Notes under the pieces: generated by a model
What the model was told of the DNA's origin: nothing
Seen by the model: only the letters and a program-made list of their open reading frames with translations
The model's database searches: none
Translations under genes and position numbers: made by a program
Assembly: GCA_937890535.1 (NCBI GenBank)
Contig: CALBXK010000370.1
Span: 1 to 53,562 of the forward strand
Source of the DNA: an uncultured Spartobacteria bacterium
GTDB taxonomy: Bacteria > Verrucomicrobiota > Verrucomicrobiia > Chthoniobacterales > Terrimicrobiaceae
Length of the DNA: 53,562 nucleotides
Reading direction: 5' to 3'
Shown: in pieces, positions 29,400 through 38,771 of the stretch
How positions within the stretch are numbered: the first letter of the stretch is position 1
Layout: each line of letters opens with the position of its first letter

Positions 29400-32300
29400 A
29401 TGGAAAGTCTCCCGCAAGGCATTTATGAAGCGCTGCTCGATGAAGAGTTGAACTCTATCTTGCAACGCCATCCGGAGCTGCGCTCGGTGTTTGGAAAACT
29501 AGACCCAGAAGAGGAGCCTGCTCGTTACGCCGCCTTTCTCGCAAGACTCTTGGAAAAAGCCCTGCGACTTGAGACTGACCAAGAAACACGACTGCGCCTC
29601 TGCAATGAAATTGTTGAACGCATCGCGGGTAATCCAGTGACGCAGTTCTTAGAAGGAAGTCGCCTCGTCAAGACGGACAAACCTGTTCTGCTTGAAATTA
29701 CGCCACCAAACTATGCGCAAGAAGGTATGCCCCGACCAGAAACCGCTTTGGTGGAGAGCAGCCTCTTCACTGGCTCGCCTGCCGACCCCCAACTTGTGCA
29801 CGAGCTGGGAAGAGAAATGCGGTCTGCGGACTCAGTGGACCTGCTCGTATCGTTCATTAAGTGGTCGGGGCTACGTTTATTGATGCCGGCATTTGAGGAA
29901 ATTACTGCTCGCGGCGGGAACGTGCGAATCATCACGACATCATACATGGGTGCTTCAGATGCGGAGGCGGTAGAGTGGTTGGCGAGTTTGCCTAACGTTG
30001 CGATTCGCGTTTCATACGACACGGAGCGGACACGCCTCCATGCCAAGGCTTATCATTTTCGTCGGGACAGCGGATTTTCGACTGCCTACATCGGTTCAGC
30101 AAATATGTCGCAGGCGGCGATGACGAGTGGGTTGGAATGGAATCTCAAGGTGACCGCGCAGGACATGCCGCACATCTTGTGCAAGTTCCTTGCGGAATTT
30201 GAAACCTACTGGAATAGCCACGAGTTCGTGTCGTTCAACCCGGAAGAGCCGCTCGTATTCCGAGAGGCACTTAAACACGCGCGGTCGACGCGGATGGGAA
30301 TTGCGCCGGTCTTTTTTGACATTCGCCCGCATCCATTTCAGGAAAGAATTCTCGATGCCCTAGAATCCGAGCGCCTCGTTCATGGTCATTGGCGGAATCT
30401 GGTCGTGGCAGCGACCGGGACGGGAAAAACCATTGTGGCGGCGTTTGATTTCAAGCGGTTCTTCGAAGACGAGAAGCGGCAAGCGCGCCTTCTTTTCGTT
30501 GCTCATCGGCAGGAAATTTTGGAACAAGCAGTCGGCACGTTTCGAGCCGTACTTCGGGTTCCGGACTTTGGTGAGCTTCTGGTAGGCCCCCATGTCGCGG
30601 CTCGCTACGATCATCTTTTTTGTTCCGTGTCCATGCTCGGTAACAGGCGCTTGTGGGAGCAAGTCGGCCCTGATTTCTATGACTTCATAGTCGTGGACGA
30701 GGCGCATCATGGTCCCGCGGATAGCTATCGGCCGATTTTTAAGCAATTCAGTCCGCGAATTCTACTTGGTCTGACGGCGACACCAGAGCGCATGAACGGT
30801 GAAAGCGTGGCTGCGGATTTTGGTAACCGTTTCGCCGCTGAGATTCGCTTGCCTGAAGCGCTCGAAGAAAAGCTTCTATGTCCGTTCCACTATTTCGGCG
30901 TAGCTGACCCTGTGTCGCTGGCGCCTGACAACTTCTGGCGAGGCGGGAAATACGATATCGCCGAGTTGGAGAATGTTTATACCGGTTCGCACGCTCTGGC
31001 AGTTCTGAGGTTGGAAGTCGTGGTGAGTTCCTTGCTCCGCTTCGAGCCTGACTTGGAACACGTCCGTGGCATTGGGTTTTGCGTGTCCATTCGACACGCC
31101 GCGTTCATGGTGGAGAAGTTCAACGAGCGTGGGATTGTTTCTGCCATGCTCGTGGGCGAGACCGTCACTGCCGAGCGAACTGTCCTGCTCAACGATTTTC
31201 GGGCTGGGAAAATTCGATTCCTATTCAGCGTGGATGTGCTGAGCGAGGGGCTTGACCTGCCTGATGTGAACACGGTTTTGTTTCTGCGTCCCACGCAAAG
31301 TCTAACCGTATTCCTCCAGCAGCTCGGGCGCGGGTTACGCCACGCGCCGGATAAAGACTGCCTCACGGTGCTTGACTTCATCGGGCAGTCGCACCGCCGT
31401 TATCGGATTGATCGAAAGCTGAAAGCCCTGCTTGCGAAGCGTCGCTTCAATATTCAGCGAGAGGTTGAGATGGATTTTCCCCATCTGCCCTCTGGTTGCA
31501 GCATCCAACTCGACAGGGTTGCCCGCGAGCATGTGATTGCGAACATTCGCGAGAATTTGCGACATCTCGCCGACCAAGTGCCTGACCGACTCGAAACCTT
31601 CGAGCACGAATCAGGACAGCCGTTGACGTTTGGCAACTTCGTCCGCTTCCACGACTATGATCCGGAAACTCTGCTCGCGGGGCAAAAGACATGGTCCCAG
31701 TGGAAAGCTGCAGCCCGTCTTGCCGAGACACCCACCGATCCCGACATTGGCCAACTGAGGCCTGCGCTGATCAGTGCTGCGCAAACGAGCGGCCCACGGG
31801 AAATTGCGCGACATCGGAAAGTCATCGCCTGCTTGAGGGGCGGGGATACAGAAGCAGCTCTCGCTGAAGCTGGAGACTCAGCCCTCCTCACCCACTATCG
31901 CTTCTGGGGTAAGCCCGGCCCCAAGCTTGAAATAGCGAGCATCGAAGAATCGTTCAACCGAGCGGCTCGAAATCCGTCCGTGCTGCGCGATCTTGAGGAA
32001 ATCTTGGTTTGGGCTGATGAAGAGTCTCGTGTCGGCAGCGCCACGCTGAGTCTCTCGTTCCCATGCCCTCTGGAGCTCCATGCTACATACGGCAGCGACG
32101 AAATTAAAGCGGCGCTCGGTAAAGCATCCTTCGAGTCAGCGGGTGAAACAGGCTCTGGAGTCATTCGCTGCCCCGCAATTAAAGCCACTGTAGCACTGGT
32201 CACATTCCAGAAAACCGAGAAGCAATTTTCGCCGAGCACGATGTATCAGGACTATCCCATCAGTCGTGAACTGCTGCACTGGGAAACTCAGGGGTCGACG

Positions 32301-32531
32301 AGCCAAGCGAGTGACACGGGACAGAACCTTATCCACCACCAAGAGCGCGGCCACACGATGCTGTTCTTCGTTCGCTCGCTCAAGAAGGTGGATGGAACCA
32401 CGTCTCCGTTCACGTTCCTTGGCCCGGCGAAGCTCGTTAGTTTCCAATCTGAGCGCCCCATCCAGATGGTTTGGCGACTCGACCACTCGATGCCCGTTGA
32501 GATGTTTGATGAGAATCGCCGCGGGGGTTGA
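29400..32531 (+). CDS. PLD-like nuclease / superfamily 2 helicase / DUF3427 protein
   Basis: 1043 residues. Residues about 105-265 form a phospholipase-D-like nuclease domain (DSVDLLVSFIKWSGLRLLM, RLHAKAYHF as HxK, IGSANMSQAAM). Residues about 320-660 form a DEAD/DEAH helicase: AATGTGKT (about 336), VVDEAHHG (about 431), GLTATPERM (about 458), FSVDVLSEGLDLPDVNTVLF and FLQQLGRGLRH (about 642). The end is a DUF3427 domain (MYQDYPISRELLHWETQGST, TGQNLIHHQERGHTMLFFVR). This layout is common in defence islands, where it probably degrades foreign DNA; the exact system is not established. It stands alone, with no second system gene recognised, and lies between two fragments of one hsdR gene. ATG 29400 is the first of the conserved start ESLPQGIYEALLDEEL. 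Confidence 0.9.
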   Translation: MESLPQGIYEALLDEELNSILQRHPELRSVFGKLDPEEEPARYAAFLARLLEKALRLETDQETRLRLCNEIVERIAGNPVTQFLEGSRLVKTDKPVLLEITPPNYAQEGMPRPETALVESSLFTGSPADPQLVHELGREMRSADSVDLLVSFIKWSGLRLLMPAFEEITARGGNVRIITTSYMGASDAEAVEWLASLPNVAIRVSYDTERTRLHAKAYHFRRDSGFSTAYIGSANMSQAAMTSGLEWNLKVTAQDMPHILCKFLAEFETYWNSHEFVSFNPEEPLVFREALKHARSTRMGIAPVFFDIRPHPFQERILDALESERLVHGHWRNLVVAATGTGKTIVAAFDFKRFFEDEKRQARLLFVAHRQEILEQAVGTFRAVLRVPDFGELLVGPHVAARYDHLFCSVSMLGNRRLWEQVGPDFYDFIVVDEAHHGPADSYRPIFKQFSPRILLGLTATPERMNGESVAADFGNRFAAEIRLPEALEEKLLCPFHYFGVADPVSLAPDNFWRGGKYDIAELENVYTGSHALAVLRLEVVVSSLLRFEPDLEHVRGIGFCVSIRHAAFMVEKFNERGIVSAMLVGETVTAERTVLLNDFRAGKIRFLFSVDVLSEGLDLPDVNTVLFLRPTQSLTVFLQQLGRGLRHAPDKDCLTVLDFIGQSHRRYRIDRKLKALLAKRRFNIQREVEMDFPHLPSGCSIQLDRVAREHVIANIRENLRHLADQVPDRLETFEHESGQPLTFGNFVRFHDYDPETLLAGQKTWSQWKAAARLAETPTDPDIGQLRPALISAAQTSGPREIARHRKVIACLRGGDTEAALAEAGDSALLTHYRFWGKPGPKLEIASIEESFNRAARNPSVLRDLEEILVWADEESRVGSATLSLSFPCPLELHATYGSDEIKAALGKASFESAGETGSGVIRCPAIKATVALVTFQKTEKQFSPSTMYQDYPISRELLHWETQGSTSQASDTGQNLIHHQERGHTMLFFVRSLKKVDGTTSPFTFLGPAKLVSFQSERPIQMVWRLDHSMPVEMFDENRRGG

Positions 32532-32537
32532 CTCCAC

Positions 32538-32640
32538 AGATATGCCTTGTCGAACGTGTCGTTCATCGGCTTCACACGCATACCCATCGAGAAGACCGAC
32601 GCGAACACGATGGCAGTCTTCGATGACATCCAGCCCGCCG
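32538..32640 (+). pseudogene. hsdR internal fragment
   Basis: RYALSNVSFIGFTRIPIEKT followed by DANTMAVFDDIQPAV matches the HsdR translocase region that normally reads SFIGFTGTPIE..TRAVFGDYI..DIQRAV. There is no start and no continuation. It ends at the C-terminus of the next, oppositely oriented gene, marking the right edge of the island. Confidence 0.75.
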
Positions 32641-32660
32641 TCGCCGGCAGGGTCACGGCC

Positions 32661-35600
32661 TCACGCCGGATGAATCGGCGGAGGGGTGGGGGGCTTTTTT
32701 TCTGCTCGGCGAAAGCATCCGCCCTTGCTGAATTGATCCCAGCCCCAGCGTAGCCAGCGGAGGAGGGAGACTGCCAGCCAGAGGGCCCAGGCGAGCATGA
32801 GAATCCGATACCACCAGAGTGACACCGTAAAACATCCGGGCTGTGGCAGGAGGGCCTCGCAACGTGGCTGATACCAGTGCAGGAGGGAATGGGTCGAGTC
32901 GTTGCCTTGGATGAACATTTGCGGATCGCCAAGAAGCCCGGCTCCCACCACGGCAATGAAGACACCGAGGGCGGCGAGGGTGAGGACAATCAGTGCGAGT
33001 TGCACCAGATTGAATCGTAAGGCCGGCAGGGCGAGACAGGAATCCCATCCCCGGAGAACGAGGAAGAATAACCAGGCCACAATGATCAGCGCGGCGGGGA
33101 GCGGAACCTGAGTGAGTCCAATGGCGAGGAGCATCCACTCGAAGGCCCGAAGGGGCGAGGAGGGGATGCGACTCAGAGCCCAGGCGGCGATGAGGGAACA
33201 GATTAGGATGGTCCAGAATCGAACCGCAGGGCCTCGCAAGGGCCCCTCGGTCCCTAGCACCCAGCGGTTGTCGGGCACGGTGAGGGTGGTTTCGATGTTG
33301 GAACTCTCCACCGGCAGGCGCACTTCGTCGGCGGTGGCTCGCCAGCCGAGAGGGAGGTTGGTTTTCCATCCCATCGAGAGCGTTTGTTCGCCGGGTTGCA
33401 GCGGGATGATGACGTTGCGTCCGTCTCGGCGCACCGGGAGGGTCTTGCCGTTATGGGTCAGGCTGGTGATCTCGGCGTCGGCGGGAAGCTCGATGAGAAA
33501 ATCCTCTCCGAGGCTGCAACGGAGTGAGAGGTCCAGTTGGGAGGTCCTTTGGCGGTGTCCGAGGCTGACCGCGTGGGTGCCGGAATTGACCGTGACGGTG
33601 GCGCCCGCGATGGCTTTGGGACGACTGATCGTAAGGGTCACTTCTTCCCCGGGCCAGGGATGCCAGACCGGAACGAGGGCCGGGTCGCCGGGCTCGAAGA
33701 TGGGAGCGAGTCCGGCGAGGGCCACATTCCAGACCGGCGAAGCGACCAAATGCCAGCGTTCGACCCAGGGATCGGTTTTCTGGGTGGTCAAGGCGATGTG
33801 GTCGGTGGGAGTGAGTTCGCTCTGCCAGGAAAATGTGTCTTGCTGGGCACCGAGGTTGGCTTCGACCCGTCCGTCCCGCACCACAATTTGAGAAGTGAGC
33901 ACGTTTTCTCCGGGGAGAATGGGGATGCGAAGGGCGACGGCTTTGCCTTTGGGGGAGAGTCGGGTGACGGTGGTGCGAACCTGCCAGACGAGTCCGAGTT
34001 CCAGATGCCGGTCCACCACCACGAGGGGATGGAGATCCTGACGATCATAACTGGCGGATCCGGCTTCGGATTTTTGTTGGCGGATAAAGAAAACCTGGGC
34101 CTCAGGAACGCCATCCGGGCGCACTCCGCTGACGGTCCACTCCGGGGCGGTGATGGTGACTTGGCGGGGTTTGAGTTGGAAGGTCCACTCCCATTCCGAG
34201 ACATCGGGCAGAAGGCCTTCCATGCGGATGGTGTGGACGCCTTTGGGAAGGACAATCCAGAGCGAGCCATCGTCCCGGCGCAAGACGGCTTCGGGTTGGC
34301 CATTCACGGTGACCGTCAGCGGCGACCAGTCGGCAAGTCGTCCCGGCAGCGGCACTGCAGTGCGGAGGGCAGTGTGAACCTGGGCCTCCACCACGAGGCG
34401 TTGATCCTTCAGGGTGAGCGAGGCGCTGGGGATGTCGGCGGCATTCGGATAGGCGTCGGAGGGCTGCAACAATCGGTCCCGGAGGGTGTTGAGCATGGAC
34501 TCGTCCGGAAATTGAGCCCTGGCGGTGGCGGTGGGAAGGAGGAGAAAGCCCGCCGCGAGCAGGGCGGCAATTTTTCCCGAGATGCCAGGAAGGATGACGG
34601 CCCGGCGCCGCAGCAAGACGCCGACAAGAGCGAGGAGAAGCAGGACCCTGAAAATGGTGAGAGCCTGTTCCATGGGGAGCGAGATCAGGAGGGGACGGAT
34701 CGTCTGGGTGGCCTGCACCGGGCCATTCCAACCGAAGGTGACCGTGCGCCAGTGCCAGTCGGGAATTCCCGGCCCGGTTTGGATGCGGGCTTTGTCGTCA
34801 TAGAGAAGGTTGCTGGTCTGGGCGCTATTGGATTTCTGGAAGGAGAGAGCGCCTCGGCCCGGTTTGCCCAGTTGGGAACGGGATTTCCGATCTTTATCGA
34901 CGGATTCTTCTTGGACGTTGGATTCCATCGCTAAGGAGGTGGGAGCGGCCATTCCCGATGCTCGTCCGGACAGGGAGATCGACCGTTGGCCGACGACCTC
35001 CAATTGGGGATAGAGCGTCTGTTGCACCTGGGCAGCAACGAAGGGGATAAGAACAAAAATCAGAGCGGCGACAGTGGCCCATTTCCAAGTGAGGAGGACG
35101 GTCCGGCCCCAGCCGGAGGGAACCACCCGTAGAAGAGCCAGGGGAAGCAAGAGGACCAACCAAAGATAACAGGGAGCGCCGGGCTCATGGTAGGAGATGC
35201 CGAAGGCGAAAAAGGCCAGGATCGCGGCGATAAATCCGTAGAGTCGGAAGACGGCAAGGGTGAAGATGAGGAGGAGAAAGAGATCGAGCAATGTCCAGGC
35301 GGTCAGCCAGTCGCCTTTGACCCAGTCCGCGCCAAAGAGGGCAAAGAGCCGCCAGCCCGGGGGGAGATTGAGGGTGACATTGAGCGCGTCGGCGTCGGTG
35401 CGCCAACCGGTGGCGGAAAGGGTGCTCTCCCGATCCATTCGCCCCGTGGCCTGGAGGTCAAGGTTTCGGGTTCGGATTTCGATGCCGGGAGCATCGTTTT
35501 CCGGGTTAAGGGTGATGAGTTGACCGTCTCCGTGACTGCGAACCGACCCGAGGTCGAGCCCGGAAGCGGCGTCGAGGCGCCAGATCTGTTGACGCTTGCC

Positions 35601-36755
35601 CGTGATCTGATCGCGAAAGGTGAGGGCGCGACCGTTCTCGTCCAACCACCAGGTGCGGGAGATGGTGAGTCCCTCGGGTTTCTGCAGTCCCATGCCGCGC
35701 ATGCGTTCCACGATGGAAAACGGGGTGGCGGTGTCCCAGCGGTAAACAGGCAGGTTGCGCCAGGCTTTGGGAAACGGGGTTTGGGACACATCGATGGTCG
35801 GCGAACCCTCGATGTCGATCATCCGAAAATCTGGATCGGCCTGGAAGGCGACCAACTCATCGGCCACGGCCGGGTCGGGGCCGTAGGAAAATTCCTTGGG
35901 ATCATCGAGGCGGAAGGTGGCGAGTTGAATTTTCCAACGTCCGGCCCGCACCTGCGCTTTGAGCCGGCCCTCCTCGTCCACGGCGACGGGAATTGGACTC
36001 TGGACGGCGGAGAGATTCCAGCCCTGCGGAAGCACGCTTCCGAGGTCCACCTCGCGACTCTTGCCCGCCACGATCAACTCGACCTCGGTCTGAAGCTGAA
36101 GGGGAATGCCGTCTTTCAGGAGGGCGTTGACCTTGACCTCAAGGAAGTCCTTGTCCGCCACGCCGGAGGTGAGTCCGCGCTTCATCCACAAAATGCCTTT
36201 TTCGTCCCATGAGGGGGAGGGCACCGGCTCTCCATCCAGAACGAGACTGAGAATGCCAACGCTTTCTGGAAGGTGGAGGCTTCGCGGAATCTGTTTCCAT
36301 CGAAAGGTGCCTTGGACGGTGTGGGTCCCGGCGGGAAGCTCGACCGCAGGGTGGCCGTCCTTTTCGAGCACTGGCACCGGCTGGTTATTGACTTGGACAT
36401 CCAGAGGCCAGCCACCGGCATCGCCGGGGAGGGGCACCCAGGTGGTGGCATAGACGGTGACTCCGAGATTGAATTGGCCACCCTCGGGGTCGATTTTCAG
36501 CGAGAGGCGGGAGGGCCAGAAGCAGCGGTGGGTTTTGGGGTCCGAGTAGGGAGTCGGGCAGTCGCGGTGCGGAGCATCCCAAGTGGCCCAATCCTGCCAG
36601 GGAATTAATGCGGGGGGGATTTCCTGGTCGAGATGGGGGGCGGGGGCGGGAGTAGGCGAAGTCGTCGGGGAAAGCGCGGCCTGGGATGGCCAGGGGAGAA
36701 GGGTCAACCCAAGAATCAGGCAGGGAAGGAATCGGGAGGTGGTCAGGTTGGTCAT
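32661..36755 (-). CDS. Large exported membrane protein with internal duplication
   Basis: 1364 residues from the ATG at 36755. A signal peptide (MTNLTTSRFLPCLILGLTLL then PWPSQA) is followed by a beta-rich extracytoplasmic half (to about 485), then a block of four helices (about 487-590). A second pair of helices (FRVLLLLALVGVLL and IAALLAAGFLLLP) follows, then a second extracytoplasmic half, and finally four more helices (VRFWTILICSLIAAWALS onward). The two halves share a motif: VQVNNQPVPVLEKDG then VELPAGTHTVQGTFRW in the first, VTVNGQPEAVLRRDDGS then LWIVLPKGVHTIRMEG in the second. I do not recognise a named family. It may be an envelope assembly or carbohydrate-binding membrane protein. 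The basic, Pro-rich tail (KKPPTPPPIHPA) ends at the edge of the island. Confidence 0.75.
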   Translation of the reverse strand: MTNLTTSRFLPCLILGLTLLPWPSQAALSPTTSPTPAPAPHLDQEIPPALIPWQDWATWDAPHRDCPTPYSDPKTHRCFWPSRLSLKIDPEGGQFNLGVTVYATTWVPLPGDAGGWPLDVQVNNQPVPVLEKDGHPAVELPAGTHTVQGTFRWKQIPRSLHLPESVGILSLVLDGEPVPSPSWDEKGILWMKRGLTSGVADKDFLEVKVNALLKDGIPLQLQTEVELIVAGKSREVDLGSVLPQGWNLSAVQSPIPVAVDEEGRLKAQVRAGRWKIQLATFRLDDPKEFSYGPDPAVADELVAFQADPDFRMIDIEGSPTIDVSQTPFPKAWRNLPVYRWDTATPFSIVERMRGMGLQKPEGLTISRTWWLDENGRALTFRDQITGKRQQIWRLDAASGLDLGSVRSHGDGQLITLNPENDAPGIEIRTRNLDLQATGRMDRESTLSATGWRTDADALNVTLNLPPGWRLFALFGADWVKGDWLTAWTLLDLFLLLIFTLAVFRLYGFIAAILAFFAFGISYHEPGAPCYLWLVLLLPLALLRVVPSGWGRTVLLTWKWATVAALIFVLIPFVAAQVQQTLYPQLEVVGQRSISLSGRASGMAAPTSLAMESNVQEESVDKDRKSRSQLGKPGRGALSFQKSNSAQTSNLLYDDKARIQTGPGIPDWHWRTVTFGWNGPVQATQTIRPLLISLPMEQALTIFRVLLLLALVGVLLRRRAVILPGISGKIAALLAAGFLLLPTATARAQFPDESMLNTLRDRLLQPSDAYPNAADIPSASLTLKDQRLVVEAQVHTALRTAVPLPGRLADWSPLTVTVNGQPEAVLRRDDGSLWIVLPKGVHTIRMEGLLPDVSEWEWTFQLKPRQVTITAPEWTVSGVRPDGVPEAQVFFIRQQKSEAGSASYDRQDLHPLVVVDRHLELGLVWQVRTTVTRLSPKGKAVALRIPILPGENVLTSQIVVRDGRVEANLGAQQDTFSWQSELTPTDHIALTTQKTDPWVERWHLVASPVWNVALAGLAPIFEPGDPALVPVWHPWPGEEVTLTISRPKAIAGATVTVNSGTHAVSLGHRQRTSQLDLSLRCSLGEDFLIELPADAEITSLTHNGKTLPVRRDGRNVIIPLQPGEQTLSMGWKTNLPLGWRATADEVRLPVESSNIETTLTVPDNRWVLGTEGPLRGPAVRFWTILICSLIAAWALSRIPSSPLRAFEWMLLAIGLTQVPLPAALIIVAWLFFLVLRGWDSCLALPALRFNLVQLALIVLTLAALGVFIAVVGAGLLGDPQMFIQGNDSTHSLLHWYQPRCEALLPQPGCFTVSLWWYRILMLAWALWLAVSLLRWLRWGWDQFSKGGCFRRAEKKPPTPPPIHPA

Positions 36756-36900
36756 GGGCGACAAGGGAGTTTCTCAAAATAGGGCCGAGAGCCGTGCCGT
36801 TGCCAGTCCAATCTCAGACAACCTCATCCCATGGAAACCCGATGAAGCCAGAAGACTCACGCGGCTGCAACGGATGCGCAGCAACGGCCAGGCTTTCAAC

Positions 36901-36955
36901 CGCGGAGACGCGGAGAGGATGTTGTATTTAAGTCCTTCTCCGCGCCTCCGCGTGA
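36901..36955. repeat. CGCGGAG-type palindromic repeat, copy 2
   Basis: CGCGGAGACGCGGAGAGGAT on the left and CTTCTCCGCGCCTCCGCG then TGA on the right form a hairpin like that at 22324-22384. It lies in the gene-free gap 36756-37029. No other feature is seen there apart from a weak sigma-54-like match listed among rejections. Confidence 0.6.
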
Positions 36956-37029
36956 TAATTCTTCCGTCTCCCTCCGATTCCTTGTTCGGATTTACTTTCT
37001 CCAGTGAGGTCAGGAGTTCTGAATCTGCG

Positions 37030-38271
37030 TCAGCGGCGGGCGAGATCTTCCGCCCAGTCGGCCAGCGCTGGCCAATCGTCGCCGGAGGCCATGAGGGTCT
37101 GGAATTCGCGGCAACGGGCCCGGATGGTTGGCGAGGTGATCAACTCCTGGAGGGCGCGGTCGATGCGGGGATCACCGCCTGGTCGGGTCCGATAGGGAAG
37201 TGTTTTCCCCAATCCGAGCGCGACCACCCGGCGGGCATTGTCGGGTTGGTCATGGGAGCGGGGAATGATGAGCTGCGGGATGCCGGCCCCGATCGCCTTG
37301 GCCACCGTTCCGATTCCTCCGTGATGGACGACAGCGGCGACCCGGGGAAAAACATCTTCGAAGCGAATATGGGTGAGGTGCAAAACGCCGACCGGCAGCG
37401 GTGAGGGCGGTGCGGCCAGGCTGACCAGCAGACTGCGAAGACCAAGTCGGGTCGAAGTGGCGATGGCGTTTGCTTGAAATGCTTTGGTATCGAAATTTGC
37501 CGACCCATGGGTCCAGAGGACGGGCGGGGAACCGGCGGCGAGAAAATTTTCCAGATCCGTCGGGAGTTGATTTTTGGGAGAGGTAGGCGGAAACCCGAAC
37601 TGGCGGAGTTCGGGCCAGTCGGGCTGCGGGGCGGCGAACCAAGAGGGAAAGAGCGCGGCCACCCCGTCCCCGCCATGAATGGCCTCGTCGAAAAAGTTTC
37701 GCAGCGGTGGCAGGTTTAATTCCCGACGAAAGTGATTGATGGGCTTCTTAAGAAGACGCCAAAAAACAAGATCGATGCAGCGGAAGGCCAGCCGTTTGAT
37801 GAAGCGGGGCGCGTGTCTCAGCCAGGCGAGTTCCGAAACAAAAAGAGGACAGTCGAAGGTGCTGTGAAGACAGACGGGTTGGAGATGGAGGTTGAGTCGT
37901 GGAATGCCGGCGGCCTCGGCCAGAGCGGCGGCCGCGAGGCCAAATGTGGAGGTGACGACCAGGTCGATCGGCTCCTGCAGGGTGGAGAATGCCTTCTGAA
38001 AGGCTGGCAGGGAATCCACCAAATTTTTTACGACAAACTCCGGTCCGCGCAGACGGTCCCAGGCTCGTGGGTCGTTGGCCACCCTGCGGAAATCCTCCTC
38101 GGTGCCGATCGGAATCCATCGGAACCCCCGCCGTTCCGCGTGGGCCTTGTAGTGGGGAGTGAGCAAAAAAACGATTTCATGCCCCCGTGCCGCCAGGCGA
38201 TCAGCGAGAGTAAATAGGGGATTCACATCGCCCTCGCTGCCGAAGGGAACAAAAAGAATGCGGAGTGGCAT
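37030..38271 (-). CDS. Glycosyltransferase of the GT1/UGT type
   Basis: 413 residues. MPLRILFVPFGSEGDVNPLF is the classical start of UGT-like enzymes acting on lipids or secondary metabolites. The donor-binding part has PPVLWTHGSANFDTKAF, VAAVVHHGGIGTVAKAIGAG and IPQLIIPRSHDQPDNARRV, the HhGG..T..A..GvPq..P...DQ..N pattern that holds the nucleotide sugar. The N-domain keeps LAARGHEIVFLLTPHYKAHA. It is probably a cytoplasmic peripheral enzyme adding a sugar to a hydrophobic acceptor; the acceptor is unknown. The ATG at 38271 was chosen over the open frame to 38424 because it starts the first beta strand. It is divergent from the DUF2237 gene, with 100 bases between starts. Confidence 0.87.
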   Translation of the reverse strand: MPLRILFVPFGSEGDVNPLFTLADRLAARGHEIVFLLTPHYKAHAERRGFRWIPIGTEEDFRRVANDPRAWDRLRGPEFVVKNLVDSLPAFQKAFSTLQEPIDLVVTSTFGLAAAALAEAAGIPRLNLHLQPVCLHSTFDCPLFVSELAWLRHAPRFIKRLAFRCIDLVFWRLLKKPINHFRRELNLPPLRNFFDEAIHGGDGVAALFPSWFAAPQPDWPELRQFGFPPTSPKNQLPTDLENFLAAGSPPVLWTHGSANFDTKAFQANAIATSTRLGLRSLLVSLAAPPSPLPVGVLHLTHIRFEDVFPRVAAVVHHGGIGTVAKAIGAGIPQLIIPRSHDQPDNARRVVALGLGKTLPYRTRPGGDPRIDRALQELITSPTIRARCREFQTLMASGDDWPALADWAEDLARR

Positions 38272-38371
38272 GGGCGGATTCTGAGCGGTCGGAAATCGTG
38301 GAGTCGGAGAAAAACAGGGTTGGTGGAATTTTTCAACTGCGGTCCGGTCCGGCATCGGATACAGTGCGGGT

Positions 38372-38734
38372 ATGGCGACGAATGTTCTTGGTGGTGAATT
38401 GGAGGGATGTTGCAGCGATCCCATGACGGGATTTTACCGGGATGGCTATTGCCACACCGGGCCTGGCGATCGGGGATTGCATACCGTCTGCGTCGTGATG
38501 ACCCGGGAATTTTTGGAGTTTTCTGCGGCCCGGGGAAACGATCTGAGCACCCCGCATCCCGAGATGGAATTTCCCGGCCTCAAATCCGCGGACCGGTGGT
38601 GCCTCTGTGTGGAACGCTGGAGTGAGGCACTGGATGCGAAGATGGCGCCAGCCGTCGTCCTGGAGTCGACCCATATTTCTGCGCTCGAGTTTGTCTCCTT
38701 GGAGGATCTCCAGGCTCATGCGGTGAAGGCCTGA
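38372..38734 (+). CDS. DUF2237 family protein
   Basis: 120 residues. NVLGGELEGCCSDPMTGFYR, DGYCHTGPGDRGLHTVCVVM, FLEFSAARGNDLSTPHPEME and FPGLKSADRWCLCVERWSEA match the DUF2237 family along its full length. All its conserved Cys and His residues are present. The function is unknown; the conserved residues suggest metal binding. It is cytoplasmic by sequence. It is transcribed away from the glycosyltransferase and converges on a methyltransferase gene. Confidence 0.88.
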   Translation: MATNVLGGELEGCCSDPMTGFYRDGYCHTGPGDRGLHTVCVVMTREFLEFSAARGNDLSTPHPEMEFPGLKSADRWCLCVERWSEALDAKMAPAVVLESTHISALEFVSLEDLQAHAVKA

Positions 38735-38771
38735 AAGCGTAACGGATCGAACGTTCTCTTTCGCCATCGAG

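Noticed and set aside
33537-36212. Several long plus-strand frames (up to 465 codons)
   Set aside because: They are antisense to the large membrane protein, which has a signal peptide and ordered helices; the plus frames show no domain.
36791-36805. Minus-strand TGGCAACGGCACGGC before the large membrane protein
   Set aside because: The spacing fits sigma-54, but the -12 part (CGGC) does not, and such matches arise by chance in GC-rich DNA.
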